24,515 nucleotides of DNA, from contig CAMYEY010000014.1 in NCBI GenBank assembly GCA_947254895.1, positions 1 to 24,515 on the forward strand. Reading direction: 5' to 3'. Shown here piece after piece: positions 13,366-20,719 of the stretch (position 1 is the stretch's first letter; every line of letters starts with the position of its first letter). Position numbers and translations under genes: made by a program. This stretch comes from an uncultured Clostridia bacterium (GTDB lineage Bacteria; Bacillota; Clostridia; Saccharofermentanales; DTU023). The notes beneath the pieces are model-generated. The model made no database searches. It was not told the DNA's origin and was given only the letters and a program-made list of their open reading frames with translations.

Positions 13366-15477
13366 ATGTATTCTTATATTGTTCTGGGAATTGCAGTTCT
13401 TACGATTCTCTATATTGTCTATAACTTTTACAAGGTCAAAGGCATGTCAGAGGGGACAAAAGAAATGCAGGAGATGGCCAAGATCATCCGTGATGGGGCT
13501 GTCACCTTCATGCGGACGGAGTACCGGGTGATCTGCCTGGTTGTCCTGGTCCTGGCCCTAGTCTTTAGTCTCTTCGTCGAAAAGTCTTCCGGCCTCACTT
13601 TCTTGCTAGGGGCAGCTATGTCTAGCCTGGCTTGTATCATAGGTATGCACAGTGCCTGCTATGCCAATGTTCGAACAGCTAATGCTGCTAGAACTAGCCT
13701 ATCCATCGGGGATACGGTGAGGGTAGCCCTCCGGGGTGGTTCGATTTCCGGTCTGTCCGTTCAAGCTTTTGGGGTCTTGGGTCTCATTTTGATTTTCCTT
13801 ACTTGTGGAGTGAACCCTGATGCCAAGGGAACAGGTTTTATAGCCCAGCTAACCTGTAACCCGGACATTATGCGGATTTCTACTTATTCGCTCGGCTGCT
13901 CGGTGGTGGCTATGTTTAACCGTGTGGCTGGTGGTAACTATACCAAGGCAGCCGATATTTCATCTGATATCTTGGCTAAAATCCGCCATGACCTACCGGA
14001 GGACGACAGCCGGATACCTAATGTTGTAGCTGACTTTATCGGTGACAATGTCAACGATATAGCCGGTAACTGTTCCGACCTTTTAGAAAGCTTTGTTGCT
14101 ACGATTTCAGCCAGCCTGATGATTGCTGTTACCATCTACAGCGGTTCAGCAAATCCTAATCCGGATACCTTTAGGGCGACTATCCTTTATCCAATTTGCT
14201 TGGCGGGAGCGGGTCTTTTGGCTTGCTTGATTGGTATTGCGATCAGTCTCCGCAAAAAGATGGGTAGTAACCCCTCTCACGACTTGGACTTTGCCAACTG
14301 GCTGTCGGCTGGCTTGACCCTGCTCTTTGGTTTGGGTCTGGCCTATATGATCTTTGGCAACAGCGAGCTTTATCCGGACTTTAAACTTGGCTGGTTAAGC
14401 CCCTGGCTCTCAATTGTTATGGGAATTATCAGTGGTATTGCTATCGGCGTTATTACTGAATATTACACCTCGACCGACTATAAACCGACCCGGCAGCTGG
14501 CAGAAATTGCCCATGAAGGTGATGCTTTTGTGGTCACAAAGGGAGATGCTATCGGCTCGCGATCAGCCCTCTTACCTATACTCATGATCGGTGTGGCCCT
14601 CTTTGTTTCCGGGAAGATTTGCGGCAACTATGGGATCGCCCTGTCTTCCTTGGGCATGTTGTCCTTTGTCGGTGTAACGATCTCCATTGATGCCTTTGGG
14701 CCGATTGCAGATAATGCCGGCGGAATTACAGAATCCTGCCACCTGGACGGTGAGGTCAGGGAAATCACCGACAAACTTGATGCGGTAGGGAATACGACAG
14801 CTGCTATCGGCAAGGGCTTTGCCATCGGTTCGGCCGCCTTTGCGACGGTTTCACTGATTGTGGCTTATGTTGGAAACTACAGTCCTGCCGGCAAGCTTCC
14901 TGTCCTGAATATTGCTTCATTTGTGGTGATTGCCGGTGGCATCATCGGCGGTGCCCTGATCGAATATTTCTCGGCTCTCCTGACTGACAATACGATTGAG
15001 GCAGCCCGTCTGATGGCAGATGAAGGTGACCGCCAGATGTCTCAACCGGGCGTTCTCGAGGGAAAGGTCAAGCCTGATTACAACAAGGCCATCGCCATGG
15101 CAGCCCGTCAAGCCCTCAGAAAGATGTTGGCCCCATCAGTCTTGGCCATCTTTATTCCAGTTGTGGGGGGCTTTATCTTTGGGGTTGAATTTGTCGGCGG
15201 CCTCTTGGTTGGAGCAACCGTCGTGGCCATTCCTCGGGCTATCTATATGGGCAACTCGGGCGGAGCCTTTGATAATGCTAAAAAGTATATTGAAGCCGGC
15301 ATGATACCCGGTCAGGGTAAGGGAACACCGGCCCATAAGGCTTCTGTGACAGGGGATACAGTGGGTGATACCAGAAAAGACGTTGTTGGAGTAGCTTTGG
15401 ATATCTTTATTAAGACCATGTCAACCGTGGCCAACACCATGGCACCGATTATGAGTCGCTTCACCTTTTTTAAGTAG
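13366..15477 (+). CDS. hppA: Membrane-bound ion-pumping pyrophosphatase, divergent, K+-dependent signature
   Basis: Couples pyrophosphate hydrolysis to H+ or Na+ export across the membrane. The 703 residues and about 16 hydrophobic segments match the family. GNTTAAIGKG at 475-484 has Ala479 and Gly482, the combination of the K+-dependent class (Lys and Thr in the K+-independent class). The substrate-site motif, usually DVGADLVGKVE, reads DISSDILAKIR (197-207): both Asp and the Lys are kept, but the terminal Glu is Arg207. PEDDSRIPNVVADFIGDNVND is also variant, and the C-terminal GDTVGDPFKDTSGP pattern reads GDTVGDTRKDVVGV. Whether it pumps H+, Na+ or both cannot be decided here. AGAGGGAGA precedes ATG 13366. 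It is a single gene with its own promoter and terminator. Confidence 0.93.
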   Translation: MYSYIVLGIAVLTILYIVYNFYKVKGMSEGTKEMQEMAKIIRDGAVTFMRTEYRVICLVVLVLALVFSLFVEKSSGLTFLLGAAMSSLACIIGMHSACYANVRTANAARTSLSIGDTVRVALRGGSISGLSVQAFGVLGLILIFLTCGVNPDAKGTGFIAQLTCNPDIMRISTYSLGCSVVAMFNRVAGGNYTKAADISSDILAKIRHDLPEDDSRIPNVVADFIGDNVNDIAGNCSDLLESFVATISASLMIAVTIYSGSANPNPDTFRATILYPICLAGAGLLACLIGIAISLRKKMGSNPSHDLDFANWLSAGLTLLFGLGLAYMIFGNSELYPDFKLGWLSPWLSIVMGIISGIAIGVITEYYTSTDYKPTRQLAEIAHEGDAFVVTKGDAIGSRSALLPILMIGVALFVSGKICGNYGIALSSLGMLSFVGVTISIDAFGPIADNAGGITESCHLDGEVREITDKLDAVGNTTAAIGKGFAIGSAAFATVSLIVAYVGNYSPAGKLPVLNIASFVVIAGGIIGGALIEYFSALLTDNTIEAARLMADEGDRQMSQPGVLEGKVKPDYNKAIAMAARQALRKMLAPSVLAIFIPVVGGFIFGVEFVGGLLVGATVVAIPRAIYMGNSGGAFDNAKKYIEAGMIPGQGKGTPAHKASVTGDTVGDTRKDVVGVALDIFIKTMSTVANTMAPIMSRFTFFK

Positions 15478-15488
15478 TTTTGAGAAGA

Positions 15489-15533
15489 AAGGTCGGTCTG
15501 CCCGAGCTTTGATGTCGGCAGGCCGGCCTTTTT
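15489..15533 (+). terminator. Intrinsic terminator of hppA
   Basis: GGTCGGTCTGCC (15491-15502) pairs with GGCAGGCCGGCC (15517-15528) using two G-U pairs, extended by AA/TT, and is followed by TTTTT (15529-15533). It lies 12 bp after the hppA stop. Confidence 0.85.
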
Positions 15534-15555
15534 AAATGAGTGGAAGGGGTATGAA

Positions 15556-16035
15556 ATGTTAATTGTTCTAGCTAGACACGGCCAAGCCGAACATGGCTTT
15601 GGCAAAGCTGACCGGGAAAGGGTTTTGACTAGTGAAGGTCAGGCCGATGTCCGATCCAAGAGCTTGCGCTTAGCAGCAGAATTAGCCCCCTATATCCAAG
15701 ATGGGGCGGACCTTTTTTGTCTGACAAGCCCAGCTAAGCGGGCAAAGGAAACTGCCGAGATTATCTGCCAGACTTTGGCGGGAGAGTTGGGACGTGAACT
15801 TTCACCCCGGGTGGAATCCTCTATTTATATGGGTTCGGTTGATTTGGTGGAGGATTATCTGGAAGGCCTAGATCCGGGAGCTTGCCTGATCCTCGTCGGC
15901 CACCAACCTAGTGTCAGTTACTGGTCGGCCGACCTCTCCGGGCAAATTGTTTACTTCCACACCGGAGATATGGCAGGTTTTCTCATGGCAAAAGCGGAGC
16001 TGGAATCCGGCCAAATAGCCTTTGAGATCCACTGA
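15556..16035 (+). CDS. sixA: SixA-type phosphohistidine phosphatase
   Basis: Histidine-phosphatase superfamily member that removes phosphate from protein phosphohistidine, classically on HPt domains or PTS proteins. The 159-residue length is typical of SixA. Visible: catalytic ARHGQAE at residues 6-12 with the nucleophilic His, LTSPAKRAKETAEII giving the second Arg region, and LVGHQPSVS with the second catalytic His. There is no signal peptide. ATG 15556 is used because ATG 15551 runs straight into a stop; GGAAGGGG lies upstream at 15542-15549. It follows the hppA terminator, so it probably has its own promoter, which I could not place. The target in this organism is unknown. Confidence 0.88.
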   Translation: MLIVLARHGQAEHGFGKADRERVLTSEGQADVRSKSLRLAAELAPYIQDGADLFCLTSPAKRAKETAEIICQTLAGELGRELSPRVESSIYMGSVDLVEDYLEGLDPGACLILVGHQPSVSYWSADLSGQIVYFHTGDMAGFLMAKAELESGQIAFEIH

Positions 16036-16089
16036 GCGAGAGGTAGGGATTGGCTTTCCACCTAAAAATAAAATACCCTCCGGCCAGTC

Positions 16090-16118
16090 TTGACTTTCGT
16101 AGATAATCGCTATACACT
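16090..16118 (+). promoter_or_regulatory. Promoter for the rpmG-secE-nusG cluster
   Basis: TTGACT (16090-16095), 17-bp spacer, TACACT (16113-16118). A perfect palindrome CTATAC-ACTT-GTATAG (16110-16125) covers the -10. Downstream, CCTGT (16130-16134) and ACAGG (16163-16167) can enclose GGGC/GCCC (16138-16141/16155-16158), forming a leader stem ahead of the rpmG ribosome binding site. Confidence 0.5.
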
Positions 16119-16209
16119 TGTATAGCTTGCCTGTACGGGGCTTTTTTAAATTGTGCCCAAAAACAGGTAAACGAGTAAGCTTTCTAAAGATTAGCGGAGG
16201 TGAGAAGCC

Positions 16210-16374
16210 ATGGCCAGTCAAGGACCAAGAGATAAAATCACACTAGCTTGTTCAGTGTGCAAACAAAGAAACTATGACACAAAAAAGAACAAGACCCACA
16301 CACCTGATAAACTGGAACTGAAGAAGTATTGTCCTTTCTGCAGAAAACATACTCTTCACGTAGAAACCAAGTAA
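16210..16374 (+). CDS. rpmG: 50S ribosomal protein L33
   Basis: A 54-residue protein of the large subunit near the E site. It has the L33 pattern ITLACSVCKQRNY, then NKTHTPDKLELKKYCPFC and the C-terminal RKHTLHVETK. Two CxxC pairs (CSVC and CPFC) show the zinc-binding C+ form; a zinc-free paralogue may exist elsewhere in such organisms. GGAGGTGA at 16196-16203 is a near-perfect ribosome binding site for ATG 16210. Position before secE and nusG is the usual bacterial order. Confidence 0.96.
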   Translation: MASQGPRDKITLACSVCKQRNYDTKKNKTHTPDKLELKKYCPFCRKHTLHVETK

Positions 16375-16419
16375 TCCCATATTTTGTAAGCAGATAAAAG
16401 CGAACAGGAAGGAAGTATT

Positions 16420-16800
16420 ATGGCTTCTTTAAAGGACAATAGAAAAAACAAAAAAGATGATAAGCCCAGTTTGCCTACTAGGATTGTTCGTTTTTTCTCA
16501 GATATCAAGGCTGAATTAAAACGGGTAACCTGGCCGGACAAAAAACACTTAAAGAACAATGCCGGCATTGTTATGGCTATCATTTTGTCATCAGCCCTGC
16601 TGATCTTTATTTTTGATACGGCAATTACGTCATTCCTCAGTTCTACCGGCTTCTACTCCTACGATACGAAAGCCCATAGTACTGTTACTGAGTCATCGGT
16701 TGCCACTGATGTGGCGGGAGAAAAGCCCGAGGCAAGTGATGCAGCAACCCAGTCAGGTGAAACAGTAGAGACAACTGAGACAAGTAAAGCAGCTGAATGA
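16420..16800 (+). CDS. secE: Preprotein translocase subunit SecE with acidic C-terminal tail
   Basis: Essential SecYEG subunit. The core is standard: basic N-terminus, the amphipathic segment DIKAELKRVTWPDKKHLKNN (residues 28-47) with the conserved K-x-V-x-W-P, and one membrane span AGIVMAIILSSALLIFIFDT ending near residue 68. Gram-positive SecE is usually about 60-75 residues; this one has 126. The extra 45-50 residues are rich in Ser, Thr, Glu and Ala (for example TETSKAAE at the end) and by SecE topology should lie outside the membrane. Ribosome binding site GGAAGGAAG precedes ATG 16420. The stop is 14 bp before the nusG start, so the two are translationally close. Confidence 0.93.
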   Translation: MASLKDNRKNKKDDKPSLPTRIVRFFSDIKAELKRVTWPDKKHLKNNAGIVMAIILSSALLIFIFDTAITSFLSSTGFYSYDTKAHSTVTESSVATDVAGEKPEASDAATQSGETVETTETSKAAE

Positions 16801-16814
16801 GTGGTGATATAAAG

Positions 16815-17363
16815 ATGAGTTCCAAGCCAGAACAAAATCAAGAACAAGAAGCTCTTTGGTATGTCATCCATACCTACTCAGGCTACGAAAACAAGGTCAA
16901 GATGACCTTGGAAATGATCGTGGAAAATCGTGAGTTACAGGGTTACATCCAGGAGATCTCTATCCCCACAGAACAGGTTGTTGAGATAAAAGACGGCAAG
17001 AAAAAAGTTTCTGAGAAGAAGATGTATCCAGGCTATGTCTTGATCAAGATGATCTTGACGGATGATATTTGGTACATCGTCAGAAATACGAGAGGGGTAA
17101 CCGGCTTTGTCGGTCCTTCATCAACCAAACCGGTTCCGTTAACGGACGAAGAACTGATGATCATGGGTCTCGAGTCTGATTGGGAGCCGATCATCGACTA
17201 TGGCGAGGGCGATTCGGTTAAGATTATCCACGGACCCTTCGATGGCTTTGTCGGTACGGTTGAAAATATTAATACAGAAAAGAAAAAAGTTACTGTATTG
17301 GTTTCACTCTTTGGACGTGAAACACCTATAGAATTGGATTTAACTCAGATATTACGAGTTTGA
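16815..17363 (+). CDS. nusG: Transcription elongation/termination factor NusG
   Basis: Binds RNA polymerase through its NGN domain and affects pausing, termination and transcription-translation coupling. About 182 residues. The NGN domain starts EALWYVIHTYSGYENKVK and includes KKMYPGYVLIKM and VRNTRGVTGFVG; the C-terminal KOW domain is DSVKIIHGPFDGFVGTVENI. An in-frame ATG at 16797 overlaps the secE stop but has no ribosome binding site; ATG 16815 has GGTGAT at 16803-16808, so it is chosen. The neighbours rpmG, secE and rplK are in standard order. The 92-bp gap to rplK shows no clear promoter or terminator. Confidence 0.96.
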   Translation: MSSKPEQNQEQEALWYVIHTYSGYENKVKMTLEMIVENRELQGYIQEISIPTEQVVEIKDGKKKVSEKKMYPGYVLIKMILTDDIWYIVRNTRGVTGFVGPSSTKPVPLTDEELMIMGLESDWEPIIDYGEGDSVKIIHGPFDGFVGTVENINTEKKKVTVLVSLFGRETPIELDLTQILRV

Positions 17364-17455
17364 TCATAGAATACTGTGGCATCAGCATGGACTTGCCCTT
17401 AGCAGGTCGGAGCTTTTGACACGAACAGGAACAAGAATTTTGGGAGGTGGCCTTT

Positions 17456-17887
17456 ATGGCTAAAAAAGTTATTACAATTGTTAAATTGCAGATCCCTGCA
17501 GGTAAAGCAACGCCAGCACCACCGGTCGGACCAGCTCTTGGACAACACGGATTGAATATTTCACAATTCGTTAAAGAATTTAATGAGAGAACCCAGCAAG
17601 ACATGGGACTTATTATCCCGGTCGAGATTACAGTCTACCAAGACAGGTCTTTCTCTTTCATTACCAAGACTCCACCGGCAGCGGTCTTACTGAAAAAGGC
17701 AGCAAAAATCGATAAGGCTTCAGGTGAGCCCAACAAGACAAAGGTTGCGAGTGTGGCCTGGTCTGAATGCTTGAAGATTGCTGAAACAAAGATGCAAGAC
17801 CTCAATGCGGCTTCAGTCGAGAGCGGTGCCAGAATGGTTGCGGGAACAGCTCGCTCCATGGGCATTACAGTCGATATGGACAAGTAA
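17456..17887 (+). CDS. rplK: 50S ribosomal protein L11
   Basis: L11 binds the GTPase-associated region of 23S rRNA. 143 residues, close to the usual 141. It has the N-terminal KVITIVKLQIPAGKATPAPP with the linker PPVGPALGQHGLNI, and the C-terminal rRNA-binding domain ending AGTARSMGITVDM. GTG 17447 lies within the ribosome binding site GGGAGGTGG (17442-17450), so ATG 17456 is the start. rplA follows after 11 bp, the usual L11 operon arrangement. Confidence 0.97.
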   Translation: MAKKVITIVKLQIPAGKATPAPPVGPALGQHGLNISQFVKEFNERTQQDMGLIIPVEITVYQDRSFSFITKTPPAAVLLKKAAKIDKASGEPNKTKVASVAWSECLKIAETKMQDLNAASVESGARMVAGTARSMGITVDMDK

Positions 17888-17898
17888 AGGAGTTTAAC

Positions 17899-18591
17899 AT
17901 GGCAAAAAGAGGAAAAAGATATCAAAACATGGCTGCGAAGATTGATAGAGCAAAAATCTATGAATCTGATGAAGCCATGGCCCTAATCAAAGAAATGGCA
18001 ACAGCCAAATTTGATGAGACTGTTGAAGTTCACCTGCGTATGGGTGTTGACTCCAGGCGTGCTGACCAACAGGTCAGGGGTGCAGTTGTCCTGCCAAACG
18101 GCACAGGCCGTGACGTAAAAGTATTGGTTTTCGCCCAAGGTCCCAAGGCTGACGAGGCTAAGGAAGCCGGTGCTGACTATATCGGAGACCAGGAAACCAT
18201 TGACAAGATAAAAAATGAAAACTGGCTCGACTTTGACGTGGTTATTGCCAGCCCTGACATGATGGGTAAGGTTGGTCCTTTGGGTAGGATTTTAGGTCCT
18301 CATGGCCTGATGCCAAACCCAAAAGCAGGCACTGTTACCATGGATATAGCCCAGGCTGTTAAAGATTCCAAGGCCGGTAAAATCGAGTACAGGCTCGATC
18401 GTCAGAACATCATCCACTGCCCGATCGGCAAAGCCTCTTTTACGGCAGAGCAGATTTTGGCAAACTTTAATGCCCTGCTTGATGCAGTCTATAAGTCAAG
18501 GCCATCAGGTGCCAAGGGTACCTATATCAAGACCTGTTCTGTTTCAACCAGCATGGGTCCAAGCTTGAAAGTTAATCCCAAGTTGGATTAA
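17899..18591 (+). CDS. rplA: 50S ribosomal protein L1
   Basis: L1 forms the L1 stalk and helps release E-site tRNA; in many bacteria it also represses its own rplK-rplA mRNA. The 230 residues are full length. Characteristic segments are VEVHLRMGVDSRRADQQVRG, VVLPNGTGRDVKVLVFAQG, and MGKVGPLGRILGPHGLMPNP followed by KAGTVT. AAAGGAG lies just upstream of ATG 17899. I did not identify an L1 binding site. Confidence 0.97.
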   Translation: MAKRGKRYQNMAAKIDRAKIYESDEAMALIKEMATAKFDETVEVHLRMGVDSRRADQQVRGAVVLPNGTGRDVKVLVFAQGPKADEAKEAGADYIGDQETIDKIKNENWLDFDVVIASPDMMGKVGPLGRILGPHGLMPNPKAGTVTMDIAQAVKDSKAGKIEYRLDRQNIIHCPIGKASFTAEQILANFNALLDAVYKSRPSGAKGTYIKTCSVSTSMGPSLKVNPKLD

Positions 18592-18615
18592 ACTTTAAGT
18601 AAATAAATAAATATT

Positions 18616-18776
18616 ACCTCAACGCCTAAGACAGCCGGAGCCCTCGTGGCATAATAATTTCCGGCCGAGGTGGATTAGGTTTCTGACCAGCTAAGTGGGA
18701 TTACAACTAAATGTAGCCCGCCTTGCACTGAAAGAACTCCTACCCCTCCGCCTAGCGTGAGGGGTATTTAAATATA
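18616..18776 (+). ncRNA. L10 (rplJ-rplL) autoregulatory leader
   Basis: The 201-bp gap before rplJ carries the conserved pattern of the L10 leader: CCTAAGACAGCCGG (from 18625), a variable arm, then TCCGGCCGAGG (18660-18670) and TTAGG. CCTAA (18625-18629)/TTAGG (18675-18679) encloses GCCGGA (18634-18639)/TCCGGC (18660-18665). L10 or the L10(L12)4 complex binds this class of leader to control rplJL. A second hairpin, TACCCCTC (18751-18758)/GAGGGGTA (18769-18776), sits about 10 nt before the ribosome binding site. It lacks a U-tract, so an attenuator role would have to involve initiation or pausing. Exact boundaries are estimates. Confidence 0.85.
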
Positions 18777-18792
18777 AAAAGGAGGTATTTCA

Positions 18793-19458
18793 ATGCCCAG
18801 TCCAAAAATTTTGGAAAAGAAAAAGCAAGCGGTAGATGCTTTAGCAGCTGAATTGAAAAATGCCCAGTCCATCGTCCTGAACGACTACATGGGTCTTAAT
18901 GTTGCTGAAGATACCGAGATGCGTACAGCCTTCCGTAAGGCCGGTGTGAATTACCGAGTAATCAAGAACACGACCATTTTGCGTGCTTTTGAAAAACTGG
19001 GAATCACAGGTTTTGAAGAAGAACTCAAGGGACCAACAGCCCTGGCTTTTAGTGAAGACGTTGTGCTCGCACCTAAGCTCAGCAAAGAATATGCCGAAAA
19101 AACCAAGAAGATGGAGATCAAGGGTGGTGCTGTTGAAGGTGCCAAGGTTGAATTGGCACAGGTCATGCAATTGGCCAGCATTCCCGATGTCACTACCTTG
19201 CATGGCCAGTTGGTATCCGGCTTAATCTTCCCAATCAGGTCTTTGGCGATGACCTTAAATGCTATTGCAGAAAAAGCAGCAGAAGCAGGTAAGGAAAATG
19301 TTGCTGACTTATTGGTTGAAGGTGAAACAAAAGTTGCTGAAGAAGCTCCCACTGAGGAAGTAGCTGTAGAAGCAGCTGAACCTGCAGCACCTGCAGAAGA
19401 AGCAAAAGCTGAAGAAGCCCCTGCAGAAGAAGCTCCGGCTGAAACAGAAGCTGAATAA
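18793..19458 (+). CDS. rplJ: 50S ribosomal protein L10 with Ala/Glu-rich C-terminal extension
   Basis: L10 anchors L7/L12 dimers in the ribosomal stalk. The conserved part includes LNDYMGLNVAEDTEMRTAFR, the central YRVIKNTTILRAFE and GPTALAFS, and a C-terminal helix near IRSLAMTLNAIAEKA, which recruits L7/L12. Bacterial L10 is usually about 165-175 residues; this one is 221, with the last 48 or so made of Ala, Glu, Pro and Val (PAAPAEEAKAEEAPAEEAPA and similar). The tail is repetitive at the level of AEEAPAEE. AGGAGG precedes ATG 18793. rplL follows 53 bp later. Confidence 0.95.
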   Translation: MPSPKILEKKKQAVDALAAELKNAQSIVLNDYMGLNVAEDTEMRTAFRKAGVNYRVIKNTTILRAFEKLGITGFEEELKGPTALAFSEDVVLAPKLSKEYAEKTKKMEIKGGAVEGAKVELAQVMQLASIPDVTTLHGQLVSGLIFPIRSLAMTLNAIAEKAAEAGKENVADLLVEGETKVAEEAPTEEVAVEAAEPAAPAEEAKAEEAPAEEAPAETEAE

Positions 19459-19511
19459 GATTTACAGATAAGGCCAAGGGCCGATTAGTTACATGTATGG
19501 AGGAAATAGAC

Positions 19512-19892
19512 ATGGCTAGTGAAAAAATTACTAAAATTCTGGATGAAGTAAAAGAATTAAGCGTCCTGGAATTAAATGATTTAGTTAAATTATTAGAAGA
19601 AGAATTTGGCGTTTCCGCAGCAGCTATGATGGCTGTAAGCGCTGCTCCTGGCGCAGCCGGCGGAGCTGCTGAAGAAGAGCAGACCGAATTTACCCTGATG
19701 CTGAAATCAGCAGGTTCATCCAAGATCAAAGTTATTAAGGTTGTTCGTGAGATCACCGGACTCGGCCTCAAAGAAGCAAAGGCTTTGGTTGACGAAGCTC
19801 CTAAGGCTGTTAAAGAAAATATGCCTAAAGAAGAAGCTGAAGCTGCTGCTGCTAAACTGGAAGAAGTTGGCGCAGAGACAGAGCTTAAATAA
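19512..19892 (+). CDS. rplL: 50S ribosomal protein L7/L12
   Basis: Stalk protein that recruits translational GTPases. About 126 residues: an N-terminal dimerisation region (KILDEVKELSVLELNDLVKL), an Ala/Gly-rich hinge (SAAPGAAGG), and the C-terminal domain with KIKVIKVVREITGLGLKEAK and LVDEAPKAVKE. The in-frame ATG at 19497 overlaps the ribosome binding site (GGAGG 19499-19503); ATG 19512, 8 nt downstream of that site, is the start. A strong terminator follows; rpoB, the usual next gene, is absent. Confidence 0.97.
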   Translation: MASEKITKILDEVKELSVLELNDLVKLLEEEFGVSAAAMMAVSAAPGAAGGAAEEEQTEFTLMLKSAGSSKIKVIKVVREITGLGLKEAKALVDEAPKAVKENMPKEEAEAAAAKLEEVGAETELK

Positions 19893-19955
19893 TCTTCTTG
19901 CTTTAAAATCAGTGGCACTTAGGCCGGCTTTAAGACTGGTCTACGTAGCCTAAAC

Positions 19956-20003
19956 AAAAAGAGGGTCCTCTAGGTCTGTGATATGGCCTAGTGACCCTTT
20001 TTT
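19956..20003. terminator. Bidirectional intrinsic terminator between rplL and the response regulator
   Basis: GGGTC (19963-19967)/GACCC (19993-19997) and CTAGG (19970-19974)/CCTAG (19987-19991) form one stem. It is flanked by AAAAAGA before and TTTTTT (19998-20003) after. Both orientations therefore have a U-tract, serving rplL on + and the regulator gene ending at 20033 on minus. Confidence 0.85.
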
Positions 20004-20032
20004 GATACTGGATTTATCTCGGATCTAGTTAC

Positions 20033-20719
20033 TTACAAGGCCTTGTAGTAAAAGATGGCCAGCTGGGTCCGGTCACGTAGTTCCAGTTTGTTAAGGATGG
20101 TTGAGAGGTAGTTTCTAACAGTGCCCTCACTGAGATAGAGTTGGGCAGCAATTTCCCGGTTGTTGGCACCTTCGGCTACCAGACGGACAAGCTCACATTC
20201 ACGCGCGTTAAGCTTGGGGTGAGACCAGGGAACAAGTTTTCCGCTTTGGCCACCTGGCTGAGCCTTAACAGGCTTCTCTGAGCTCTCTCCTTCCTGGAGG
20301 AGGCCCGGCAGCTTATCGGCAATTTCATCACCATAAACTCTCTGGCCCTGCTGGATGGCCAAGAGGGCCGGTAAAATGTGTTCAACTTTGGCTTTCATCA
20401 GGTAGCCTTTAGCCCCCAGACGGAGGGCCTTGACGATATAATCATCGTCCAGGAAGGTCGTTAAAAAGAGAATCTTGGCCTCAGGATCAAATTGTAAAAT
20501 TTTCTGACCTGCAGCTAGCCCGTCAAGGCCATCCATCCTGATATCTAGGAGAATGAGATCAGGTCGGTGGGCCTTATAGAGGTCGATGGCCTCTTGACCT
20601 GAATGACCTAGGGCCAGGACGTCAACGGGATCTAGGCCGGGCGGAGGCGTTTGCTGACCCAAAATAAGGGCGAGGCTATCAGCTACTATAGGGTCATCAT
20701 CAATGATTATGATCTTCAT
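20033..20719 (-). CDS. NarL/LuxR-type response regulator (LnrK/YfiK-like)
   Basis: 228 residues. The receiver domain has the acidic pocket IIIIDDDP, phospho-acceptor Asp59 in LILLDIRMDG, the switch FLTTF and Lys in KGYLMKA. After a linker, the LuxR HTH is LNARECELVRLVAEGANNRE through LYLSEGTVRNYLSTILNKL. Its first 20 bases overlap the kinase 3' end, a sign of translational coupling and shared function. The operon is divergent from an ABC exporter, so that exporter is the likely target; TGACA/TGTCA sites in the shared intergenic region are candidate binding sites. The LnrJK resemblance is from architecture, not from alignment. Confidence 0.93.
   Translation of the reverse strand: MKIIIIDDDPIVADSLALILGQQTPPPGLDPVDVLALGHSGQEAIDLYKAHRPDLILLDIRMDGLDGLAAGQKILQFDPEAKILFLTTFLDDDYIVKALRLGAKGYLMKAKVEHILPALLAIQQGQRVYGDEIADKLPGLLQEGESSEKPVKAQPGGQSGKLVPWSHPKLNARECELVRLVAEGANNREIAAQLYLSEGTVRNYLSTILNKLELRDRTQLAIFYYKAL

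Noticed and set aside
19262..19918. 218-residue minus-strand frame across rplJ and rplL
   Set aside because: Antisense of Ala/Glu-rich codons gives Ser/Leu-rich sequence with few stops; rplJ and rplL are certain.
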